A stretch of 64,000 nt of DNA, from NCBI RefSeq assembly GCF_910596095.1, contig NC_056539.1:310001-374000 (forward strand). The letters are read 5' to 3'. Below the pieces are notes generated by a model. That model was given only the letters and a program-made list of their open reading frames with translations. It was not told the DNA's origin and did not search any database. Position 1 is the first letter of the stretch. Each line of letters begins with the position of its first letter. Both the position numbers and the translations under genes were made by a program. The stretch is from Thunnus maccoyii (lineage: Eukaryota; Chordata; Actinopteri; Scombriformes; Scombridae). Shown piece after piece: positions 21,401 to 30,779 of the stretch.

Positions 21401-24400
21401 CCCGTTTGTGGTGTCTGGATTTAGAGCGAAGTGAGACATTACTGGTATTTAGTATCTCCTCTGCTCCTAAGTGGGAAACAGAGGTGCAGTGTTTGTTTTG
21501 TTGTCAGCTACAGTTTTCACATTTACACTTTTAGTTTCACTCTTTTTTAATCTTTCTGTTATCTCTTTCTGTTTCTAAGAAGCTTGTTTAAACTTCTGAA
21601 CTTCAGTTTGTTGCAGTTACTGTTATTCAGAGTTTTTGTGTGTGACGCCAGAGCGGGAAATTAAAGCGGGTCGCTGAAGTTAGCATGCCGGCCGGTATTT
21701 CAGTTTAACCAGTGTTATCTGGTGACTTTCAGGGGACTGTGCTGTGGTTGTTGTTGGCAGCTGTTGAAAACATGAACAGAACATGTTGGCGTCCTCCTGG
21801 GTCTTAAATTATCATATGTTCAACACAGTATATATTCCTCTGGTCCTTTTTGTATTACATTAGGTAAATTAAATGGTGTCACCACCAAGAAGCATTCACA
21901 TTTCCTCACTTATTTTTCTGAAATTAATCTTTTTAAAGGGCTTGCTTGAGATGAAACGCTCTCATTGCAGTATCCAGACTGATGGTCACAAGTTAAACAG
22001 ACAGTAGGCTGGTCAAACCTTGTGAATACTGGCTGTGTGACTACACAGTTTACACAATATTTAGCCACAAACTCTACTTGTAGTGCGTGCACAATGACAA
22101 AGCAGGTTAATCGGTTGAATATGGGCCACTTTCTGATTGAAGATAACAGTATAAAATCACAAGATAGACTACAGCTTCACTGCCAGTTTATAGGCTATGT
22201 TTTGTTTCCCACATTATAAGAAACGTTATGAGGTGAATGCTTCTTTCTGAGTGCATTTTAACTCACGTAAATGGTTGGCGTAGATAATAAACACATTGAC
22301 TGATTGATTAAAGTAAAATTGATAAGGCTTTTAGGAGCCAGCTGCCATCACTATGAGCAAGCACGACACATTCAGCTGCCAGTTAACAGGGTCACTGGTG
22401 TGACTGTGTTATCTGGTGACTTCCAGGGGAATGTGTCATGGTTGTCGTGGTGACTGCATTTATTGAAAACACAAAAAGAACATGCAGGTGTCCTCCTAAA
22501 GTCTTATATTATCGTATGTTCAACACAGTATATATTCCTCTGGCCTCACTTTTCAGACCAGGAGCTACCTGCTTGGCTAATTCATGAACTGAAGTTCAAT
22601 GTCTCTGATATCCTTTTCTTTTTTGTCTTTTTCTTTGCTGCTTCACTGCTTCAACATTTGTTACCAATGATGTTCAAAGCATCTGTCACACCCAGCTGGC
22701 CAGCCTTGCTGCTTAATTACCATTGTCATCGTCATGATACAGACAGCAAACCAATCGTAATATTTTTCTTATTTGCAAATAAAGTAACTCTTCATTCATT
22801 GGTTTGTGGTTCAACACACACACTAAATTAAATTATTTGATTTGATAGAAAAAAAAGCAAAGCCAGGATGAGGCGGTGGGGGTTTGGAGGCTCCCCAGAG
22901 GTCGGAGGCCCCCAGGCACCAGCCCAATTGGCCCAGTGGATAGTCCATACTTGCATGTTAACCTAACCTGACCAGGCTCACTTAAGGTGGGCTGACCTTT
23001 AAGGTGGACCAGCAATTCTCATTTTAGTGTCAATCTCAGCCGCTCTTTAACAGAGAATGGAGAAATGTGCGGCTGATGAGTGTCTTGAGTTGTTGATTAG
23101 CAACCCCCCACCACCCCAAAACAGTCAACCTAGGGAAAACACTGAATCATCTCCTTAGATAAAGAAAACAGATTATAAATTACCTGTAGAAGAATCTGGT
23201 TAAGCTCTTCAACAAACCCCAAAACCATCACTGAGTCCAGGAAATCCACTTCAGAGATCTACACAAACAAACAAACACATTCACAAGGGAAAGTGACACA
23301 AGGAGCAGTTGACTCCTTCAATACTTAAATGTTCAACACAGCTGGTGACATATCTGGCTCATTAGATGTTTTTAGTGTTATAGATGACATCAAACAGTCT
23401 TTATGAACCTCTGCCATTTTATCACAGAGAGAAGGGTCAGTGTGTGTGTGTGTGTGTGTGAGTCACCATGTGTTTGGAGCTCTCTGTCATCAGGAACATC
23501 AGGCCTTCCACTCCATGCTGCACCATTTCCACAGGAACACACAGCTTCCCTGTAAGCAGTGGTGCAATTATGGATTTACTTTGAAGTCCTGGCAGTTGCT
23601 AGGTAGCATGGATGTCAAAGTTGCATGACATTGAGAAGTGTCCTAATGATTTATTCAGTTCTGTTAAGCACTAATAATAATGACCTCAAAGCACCCTTAC
23701 TATCATGTGATATATTGGTTAGTGGACACAAAACTAAATTATTCCACCTACAGAGCAGAGGTACACAGTGCCAAATTCTTTACATGCTATTCCTTTTAGT
23801 TATTTATGATTTGAGCTGTACCAAATTATTTAAAATTCATTTCCAGACATGTTTTAGACATATAAAAATACTCTGCTTTGATTAATACTTGTGTCTGATG
23901 TTTTTTCCACAAAAAAGTTCAATAACCTTGTTAAAAAAATCTTAAAATTACATATTACTCATTCTCCCACAAAGAAAAATACCAACAATCAATATGCAAA
24001 TATTCTTCATTTCAAATGTTTAACTGCTGGTTACAAGCTGTCTACTTCTTCACTGTAAAGTCCATTCTAAATGTATGTGCACTGAGATTTAAGGTGAGCA
24101 CAGAGGAACTTTCCTCCTTCAGCAGATGATTGTGAAAACCAACTCTGAACATACATCATTCTGCACAGAGAACAACATCACAGTGAAGCAACACAGACTT
24201 TTTTCAACAACTATAATATCTGACATTTAAAACAGCAGTTTAACGAAGATTGTGAGACTAATATAAATAATGGGAGACATGTAGAATTAACCATCTACCA
24301 CTGGGGCAAGTTGTCTCATTACCCATAAAGTGTGCATATCTGTCACACAGTCCATTTAGTACTGTGCATGTATTAGGGGTTTCAATTAAACAGATTTTTA

Positions 24401-26410
24401 TTCAGCAGGTTTTACAAAAAGTCACCTTGTTGTTCTTGACATAAACATGTAAAATAAAACCTGATATAAGAGCAGTTCAATGAAGCTCTTTTTTAAAACG
24501 ATGCTCAGTTTTTAGTGAAACTGTTTTAGAGAGCTGTTGATTCAACGTCATTGTCATTTTATGGTCATTTCATCCACAGTAGTGGCCAGGAGTGTTGGAG
24601 TGGCCCAGTCAGCTACTTGGTAGGGAGTGTGTAATGAATGGAGTATGTCTTACTGGCTGCTCCCTCATAGATCTTGGGGCTGGTTCCTCTCCTTAGGAAC
24701 TCCAGTGCTATGCGACCAAACTCACCAACCACTGAGGACAAACAAAAAACATGGCCACATATGCTCAATATATTAAACCAAAAAACGATGAATGTGTTCA
24801 ATTCTTATTTGGGGTTATGATTATATAGACAAAATGTCTGATGTCATCATTCTCCTAGGGAACTATGCTGATATCATTCAGTTGTTATACACAGAGATAA
24901 TGCTTCAGTATATCACACAGAGAACAAATGTCCTTTCCCCCTCAAAAACAAATATTTTAAAAACAGAGGCTATGGTGTCAGCCAGATGCAGAGGGCTGCT
25001 TTATTGTCATAAATGGTTTGATTGGTACAGAATATCACACAGTTCACACTCATTTCATTACAGTGCTGAATCACAGAGCTGTGCTAACTGACATCTAGAA
25101 ACATACACAGTAACATCACACTGTATGTATATATACACAAGTAAGAAAATATATGTCAAAGTGCATGAAATCTAAGTCTTTAAATAAATTAAACTTATTT
25201 TGCTGCCCAATGACCCTTGTCCACCAGCCTCACAAATGGTTTGAAGAAATGTATGCAGCAAAGAGCATTCAGATCTGGTAGGGTCCCCCTGACTTTTCCC
25301 GCACACCAAGAGAAAGACAAGAGAAGCACAGCATTTAAAAAAAACACATTAGAGATATGAATGTATGTCTTGTTCCACTATCTTAAAACAGCAATGGAAT
25401 AAATATGTATACGTATAATGTTTCAGGTACACAACAAAACAATATCTGTTCAAGAAGACATGAAATCATGAGGGCATTTTAAGTTGTGAAGGGGATGCTC
25501 CTCTCACATCAGGTCAAGAGATTTTTCGAGGGTTTTCAAAGACAGATTCCATATCTAAAAGGCCCTCCTGACTGAATGGTGCATCTTAATGCACAAATAT
25601 CATCATGTATCATCAGAGGTGGAATGCAACTTAGTACATTTACTCAATTACTGTACATAAATACAATTTTGTAGTATTTGTACTTTTAGTCTGTGATTAA
25701 GGGAGATTAAGATTTTACCATCAAAACTACAATAAGATGCAGTTTTAGATTTAACTACCCAACTGCATGTAAAGTGGTTCAAATTATCTCCAAATAAACA
25801 TATACTGTGTATCTCTATTCATACACAATATAACACTCTGAAAGGGGACATTCTGCATAACAACTACTTTTAAATTTAATACCTTGTGCATTTTGCTGAT
25901 TATCCTTTTTCAGTACTGTATAGTATCTGAATTGTTACTGCACTTCTGTGTATTATAAATGAGAGAAATGCATTATGAGTTACCCTGACATGTCCCAGTC
26001 ATGTGTGAGGACAGAACCTGACAGAGTGTTTGACTGGAGACTTTCCCTCAATGTTCACACACTACTGGAACAGTGTGTCTGATGCTTTTAAGTTTTTATT
26101 ATGAACGTGATGATATAAAACCGATGGTTATGATGGTGGTTATGATTATGATTATGATTACAGACAATTAAATATATTTCCCCAGTAGCACACTGTTGCC
26201 AGCGTAGTTGGTCCAAGCTGCGGAAATACACATACTGTGTTCACAACCAGCACATTCAGCTGACAGTCAGCAGGTCACATTAGAAGCTTGTTGTTGTTAT
26301 GGCCCTGATCCTCTATCACAGCAGCGGGAGAGCAGTTATTTACCTGCAGCGTCAACCTTCGGGAGGAAGGCGAGGTGTTCTTTATGGTCTTCAGACAAAA
26401 CCAGCAGCAT
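16137..26410 (-). CDS. commd2: commd2, complete, six coding exons
   Basis: COMMD2 belongs to the COMM-domain family of the Commander complex, which works in endosomal recycling and NF-kB control. Exons on the minus strand are 26,344-26,410, 24,654-24,731, 23,467-23,549, 23,184-23,258, 20,930-21,028 and 16,137-16,346. They sum to 612 nt, giving 203 residues and TAA; the mammalian protein has 199. The start is MLLVLSEDHKEHLAFLPKVD. Exon 2 gives GEFGRIALEFLRRGTSPKIY, exon 3 VQHGVEGLMFLMTESSK, exon 4 EVDFLDSVMVLGFVEELNQ, and exons 5-6 the C-terminal COMM domain with YHNVEWRLDVQLASRS. The extra residues are a Cys/Gly-containing insertion (RGCGSCTDHNS) in the COMM domain. All introns are GT-AG and frames join without a stop. 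Confidence 0.95.
17684..18151. mobile_element. MITE with CCATGGATGTAT ends and GTTAAG duplication
   Basis: The left end is CCATGGATGTATAATAAGAG and the right end, reverse-complemented, is CCATGGATGTATTATAAGAG. GTTAAG flanks both sides (17,678-17,683 and 18,152-18,157), and the host hAT sequence reads across with one copy. It has no coding capacity. The same ends, without the middle, occur at 30,690-30,726. Confidence 0.75.
18419..18449 (+). repeat. (CT)n microsatellite
   Basis: A short CT dinucleotide run inside the hAT-like repeat. Confidence 0.9.
18620..20600 (+). mobile_element. L1-like LINE 3' part, interrupted by a Tc1 element
   Basis: The frame from 18,640 reads FTYLGIKVV, then NYDPVLEQATKLLARRTTLP, the region after the reverse transcriptase in fish L1-type ORF2. 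Further on it reads YKKGLYVLINMCLFQAKRL, ALNWK and WIKEMVSCMALEKMTYT, up to 19,266. The sequence resumes after 20,131 and fades into a T-rich 3' part. Many stops make it a pseudogene. It lies in commd2 intron 5. Confidence 0.6.
19267..20131 (-). mobile_element. Tc1-like transposon remnant with TA duplication
   Basis: The ends CAGTGCTGCTTGAAAGTT and AACTTTCAAGCACCACTG are inverted repeats, with TA outside each (19,265-19,266 and 20,132-20,133). On the minus strand, frames give CLRFTQDHVDKPEGCWENFL, then WTDETKIKLSGF. TDET contains the catalytic Asp of Tc1 transposases. The N-terminal region is replaced by a piece starting CAGTGTTTCCCC at 19,864, apparently part of a hAT insertion. Confidence 0.75.
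20610..20929. other. commd2 intron 5, 3' end (no gene seen)
   Basis: No exon or recognisable repeat between the LINE and exon 5 downstream in plus-strand order. Confidence 0.4.
20930..21028 (-). CDS. commd2: commd2 exon 5
   Basis: It is 99 nt, phase 0, encoding LYLQHHNQIRNVLSLLPSNL through EWRLDVQ, the start of the COMM domain. Confidence 0.93.
21200..23144. mobile_element. Composite repeat block ending in a hAT-type end
   Basis: The right limit reads CTAGGGAAAACACTG, the reverse of a CAGTG-type hAT end, preceded by GGAGAAATGTGCGGCTGATGA as in the copy at 18,590. A left partner end was not found. It contains the local duplication 21,714-21,855 / 22,409-22,545. It fills commd2 intron 4. Confidence 0.4.
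21714..22545 (+). repeat. Local direct duplication, copies about 700 bp apart
   Basis: GTTATCTGGTGACTTTCAGG at 21,714 recurs as GTTATCTGGTGACTTCCAGG near 22,409. The two copies share about 140 bp through ATGTTCAACACAGTATATAT and TCCTCTGG, with small indels. Confidence 0.65.
23184..23258 (-). CDS. commd2: commd2 exon 4
   Basis: It is 75 nt, phase 0 at both ends, encoding ISEVDFLDSVMVLGFVEELN through ILLQ. Confidence 0.93.
23467..23549 (-). CDS. commd2: commd2 exon 3
   Basis: It is 83 nt, encoding KLCVPVEMVQHGVEGLMF through SKHM; donor is GTGACT. Together with the last base of exon 2 it forms the Arg codon before KLC. Confidence 0.92.
23550..24653. other. commd2 intron 2 (no gene seen)
   Basis: AT-rich intron with no recognised repeat or exon. 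Confidence 0.45.
24654..24731 (-). CDS. commd2: commd2 exon 2
   Basis: It is 78 nt, acceptor AG at 24,732-24,733 and donor GTAAGA. It encodes VGEFGRIALEFLRRG to IYEGAA, phase 1 at both ends. Confidence 0.93.
24732..26343. other. commd2 intron 1 (no gene seen)
   Basis: AT-rich intron. A short GATTAT repeat lies near 26,140. No exon or clear transposon was recognised. Confidence 0.45.
26344..26410 (-). CDS. commd2: commd2 exon 1
   Basis: It encodes the first 22 residues, MLLVLSED to PKVDAA, plus one base; donor is GTAAAT. Confidence 0.93.
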
Positions 26411-27644
26411 CCTGGACGACAGCGTCCTGTTCAGCACTCTAACAACAGTTTAACAGTCAGGAATACGCTCATCCATGAACCCGGAAAAAGATCTCAGTTT
26501 TGTTCCATGGATGTTTTGTTTCCTCTTCTTCTTCTTCTCTGGTATTCTTATAATGCAGCGATTATCTTTATTGTTGCTTTACTGCCATCTTCTGGACCTA
26601 ATCACCTGCTCCAACGTGCCAGTCCCCCCTCGTTCAAATAAACTGTGCCTCGCCCAAAAAGTGGACAGGATCAGGCGGCGGCAGCAGGGCGGTGACAAAA
26701 AGCTGTAGTGAAGTCGGACTAGCAGCCTTCAAATAATACACAGGAACTCCAACCTTGATCACCAAGGTATTAGTTTCCTTCTGTGGTGAATTATATTCCT
26801 GATACAGACTCCTTCTTCAACCACTTCAGCAATCTTATTCCTTGCATAGACGATGAGTTTATTCAGTTATGTGATACTCATATGACTTCAGATGAGCTGG
26901 ATAAAGCAGTAGGAGGTTTATCTTTAGACAAATCTCCAGATACTGATTCTCTCTACTTTCTATAGGTACTTCTGGGACTTATTAAAAGATCAATTATTTC
27001 TTTTATTAAAAGAAGCAACTGATGATGTGACATTTCCTTCCACTATGAAACAAGTAATAATAACATTAATTCTCGAGTCAGGTAAAGACCTCAAAATATT
27101 AGATAATCTCAGACCAATCAGATTACTGAACAACTACTACAAAATTGTAGTAACCCTTATTTATGATGATAGATCAAAAAAGAATATACATAAAATTATA
27201 AGTGATTCCCAATCTGTATTCATGAAGGGTAGATCTATTCATAACAACATTCACTTATTACTTGATCTCTTAAATTATAGATATTTAATATAAGGTAATG
27301 GATTTATTTTATTTCTAGACTTTTATAAAGCATTTGATTCAATGATGAGCACCCATTTATTTTCCGTTTTTTAAGGTAACCTGGTTTTGGGGACAAATTT
27401 CGAATTTCAAATTATAGAATCTCTTTATGGAAATACAAATAGTTCAATTTCTTTACATCACCTCAATTTACAGTCAAACGTCGGGTTAAACAGAGCTGTT
27501 CTATTTCTCCAAAGAAATGGAGAAATAGAACAGACATTCCTACTATATACTACATTCCTATTAAATCCAGTGTTAAATACTTGGGTATACATATATTTAA
27601 AGAATCAACTGACAGTGAAAATATGAACGCATGGAAAGTAATTC

Positions 27645-28925
27645 AACCTAACCGGTCGAAGCAGATGGCCACCCACCTAGAGCCTGGTTCTGTTTGAGGT
27701 TTCTTCCTGTTAAAGGGGAGTTCTTCCTTGCCCCTGTCGCCAAGTGCTTGTTCATGGGGGAATGTTGAGTCAATGTAGAATAAAGAGTAGGGGAGACCAG
27801 GGATAGTTGTAACACTTTTTGCAATTTTCCCAATAAATCAAAAACCATTTACACTGGAATAGTCAATTTGATATATTATAAACATCAAATGTGTCAGCTA
27901 CTGAAACAATGTATTTAAGTTGTTTTATAAAATATGTACAGCTTGCAAAATTGATTTCAATACAGTCAGTCCACTGTTACTGTCCCAGTGTACAGGGACA
28001 GTTGATACACATGCCAGGGATGATTGTAACATGTCTAAAATATACATAATTAATCATTCAAATACTCAAAATGAAAAACTCTGGGAAGTGATTTGGATCC
28101 CTGGCACTCCAGGCTCTGCCTCTTCTTGTGAAAACAGTATAGGGTCACATGGCAAATGCCATATGAGTTGGCCACTGCCCTGACTGGTTTGCTCTGTTTT
28201 ATTTCATCTGAAGCCCTCTCCAGCAAAGGAAGTGGGACTACCCTGTCTGTCTTCCTCTTTCTGATGTTTGGCATGCTGTAAGCAAACACATTTCCACTGA
28301 CTATTATGCAACTGATTATCATTAACTTAGCATGTCATCATGTCATTTTATGACATTTTACATTTAATTTGCTATCTATCTATGCATCTATCTATCTATC
28401 TAGTTAGCTTTCTAGTTAGTTTATGTAGGCCTTGAGGTTTTTAAAATATTTGAAACTTGGACAGTTGTAACAAGGCGTTACAACCGTCCCAGTATCACCA
28501 GTTATGTTTTCACCTCATCTGAATTATCTTGACTGCTAGTTAGCCATTTCTACTTTTAGCTTATAAAACACTGTTTCTAATAATACATGTTTGGATTCCC
28601 AGACATTTGATCTCAGGACAGTATCCAAAAAATAAATCTGATAGAAATTTAATTTTTACCTCAAAAGCATACTTTTGCTGGTAACTTTTTCTGTGAGCTC
28701 CATGTGTGGCTCCTTTTTTGTAAGCAAGAAGACAATCTAACTGAGCATGTGCAGAGTGGGTGTAATCACTGTAGCTTGTTTCAGATTGGAGTTATTCAAG
28801 GTGTTACAACCGTCTCATGTTACAACTGTCCCTGGTCTCCCCTACAGTCTAGACGTGCTACATGTGAAAAGTGTCCTGAGATAACTTTTGTTATGATTTG
28901 GCACTATATAAATAAAATTGAATTG
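27645..28925 (+). mobile_element. SINE-like fish repeat inserted in the LINE
   Basis: The left part reads AACCGGTCGAAGCAGATGGC and GAGGTTTCTTCCTGTTAAAG; the right part reads GATTTGGCACTATATAAATA, then an ATTGA repeat tail. The same left and right parts lie next to each other at 49,683-49,905. It is split here by the pogo-like element at 27,790-28,842. LINE coding sequence continues on both sides. Confidence 0.7.
27790..28842 (-). mobile_element. Pogo-like DNA transposon with TA duplication
   Basis: The ends GGGGAGACCAGGGATAGTTG and, reverse-complemented, GGGGAGACCAGGGACAGTTG are 24-bp inverted repeats with one mismatch. TA lies outside both (27,788-27,789 and 28,843-28,844). The minus strand at 28,050-28,322 contains MPNIRKRKTDRVVPLPLLER, then SKPVRAVANSYGICHVTLY, a psq-type helix-turn-helix as found at the N-terminus of pogo-like transposases. 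The DDE domain is missing, so it is non-autonomous. Confidence 0.75.
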
Positions 28926-29487
28926 AATTGAGTTTAAATGCCAAACTAGACTTAACTCATGGTCATTGAGAGACATTAGCTTACTGGGTTGAATCTTTTT
29001 GACTAAAACATAAAGCAAGTAAAGGTGTATCTACTTAATATTAATAATAATTCATACTTAATGGCTATTACAAATGGTGCTATTAAAATGTTTTTTTTAA
29101 TAGAGTTTTTACTTAAATGTGATTTCACTATTCAAAGACTCCTGGTTAAATTATCCCTTTTTCACCAACAGATCCTTTTATTTTGGAAACTCAATCACAA
29201 TCACAATTTCACCCCACACAATACAACAATACACCAATATGGAATAATAGATATGTCACAATTAAAGACAAATCATTCTATAACAAGGACTGAACGGAGA
29301 AAGGCATTGGGTCGGTGATTCACTTAATTGATAGTAGTGGCTGTATCATGTCATATCAAAGTTTCTGCCTTAGATATGATTTAACTGGCAACCGTAACAA
29401 ATTTAAAGCTATAACTAAAGCCATACCCAACTCCATTATATGTTTAATGAAAGGAATTTTAACAAATTCTTCTCCCATCACTCCTTA

Positions 29488-30676
29488 GGTGCATCCCAAG
29501 TCTCTTAAATTGCATCCACGTTTCCCTCACTTGCGTCTTTTCCTTGCGTCTTAGTCCCTCCCACCGTGGATGCAAGGAGAGACGCAAGGAAACCAAGCGA
29601 GGAGAGAGGAAACGAGGAAATTAGTTTTAGGAGACATGAAACGTCCTCTCCTACTTTATACAGTCTATGGTCTCTTATTCTGCAAGGAGCGAGGTAACCA
29701 GCCGACACTCCCCCTTATTGGATATCAGTCATTGATTGGACGCTGCAGCTGATCAGACTGATCTGATACATCACTGCAGTTTCATACCGAAGTGGAGACA
29801 GATTACAGATTCAATTTAAGAGTATCATTCCCAGGTTTTATGTTTTATTTGTTTTCTGATTCATCATATAGTTAAAAATCTGTTAATTCTCGGTCTGATC
29901 AACAAAAGAACCATAAACTTTCTTCATTTATTAGAAATAATTTTTTTCATGTTATTTCCTCCATTAGACTGTTTCTTGCTGACAGACTCTTCCTGACTTT
30001 TATCCACAATAATAGTTAAACACATCTATATTTTACATAATTTGTCGTCATTTCCATTCAGTCACATGTGAAGCTAAAATTCCTGAGCATCGGGTTTGAT
30101 GAGTTACATCATTTCCATTCGCCCTGAAACATTTAGCCAAATACATATTTTCCAGTATTCAGAGGACACCCTGATCATATTTTGGGTTATTTAATGACGA
30201 ATTCACTATCAGGATTATCAAAAAATACAGATGCAAATAATCAATAAATAGTATAAACGCATTCTGCGAGTAGAAATGGTTCCTGTGCCTCTGAGCAGGA
30301 CACAGTATAAATGCAGAATGCAGGTTTTTATTTAGGTGTTTGTTAAACAGGTAACAGGCTTCAGAGAGGAAACAGCTGCTCTAGCGGTGATAACTGTGCA
30401 CCTTTAATAGTATTAGCACAGTGCACATGCGTGCAGACACAAACTCCATCAGAAGTTTCTACAGCTGTTAGAGCCGACTGACAGCTGATCCAGCTGTGAT
30501 CATCAGAAACGTACGTCGCTTCACATGACGCTTCAGCGGAGAGGACGTCTCATGTCTCTTAAAACTAATTTCCTCGTTTCCTCTCTCCTCGCATCCACGG
30601 TGGGAGGGACTAAGACACAAAGAAAAGACGCAAGCGAGGGAAACGTGGATGTAATTTAAGACACATGGGATGCACC
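29488..30676. mobile_element. Element with about 150-bp terminal inverted repeats
   Basis: The left end starts GGTGCATCCCAAGTCTCTTA and the right end, reverse-complemented, GGTGCATCCCATGTGTCTTA. Similarity runs inward for about 150 bp, through GTCCCTCCCACCGTGGATGC and AGGAAATTAGTTTTA. The left arm has a short extra segment. Between the arms is AT-rich sequence with no coding frame. No target duplication was recognised. Confidence 0.7.
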
Positions 30677-30689
30677 CGGTGTGTCTGCA

Positions 30690-30726
30690 CCATGGATGTA
30701 TAAGAGCTCTTATAATACATCCATGG
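30690..30726. repeat. 37-bp palindrome made of two joined MITE ends
   Basis: The sequence runs CCATGGATGTATAAGAGCTC and on to TTATAATACATCCATGG. The two halves equal the ends of the MITE at 17,684-18,151. CTGCAC occurs on both sides (30,685-30,690 and 30,728-30,733). Confidence 0.7.
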
Positions 30727-30779
30727 CCTGCACCATCAGGTCAACTTCAGCTTCGGGTGTATGAACAACCGACACCAAA

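Larger units (their letters stand above)
26783..29487 (+). mobile_element. L1-like LINE ORF2 pseudogene, interrupted
   Basis: Frames in order are TSDELDKAVGGLSLDKSPDT (the ELxxAVxxLxxxKSPGxDG motif of reverse transcriptase), TLILESGKDLKILDNLRPIR, IISDSQSVFMKGRSIHNNIH and FILFLDFYKAFDS (reverse transcriptase blocks, catalytic FLDFYKAFD). Then SSVKYLGIHIFK precedes a foreign insertion at about 27,645-28,925. The frame resumes with FKCQTRLNSWSLRDISLLG and later YDLTGNRNKFKAITKAIPNS. Stops and frameshifts are frequent. It lies between commd2 and lmnb2. Confidence 0.75.
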
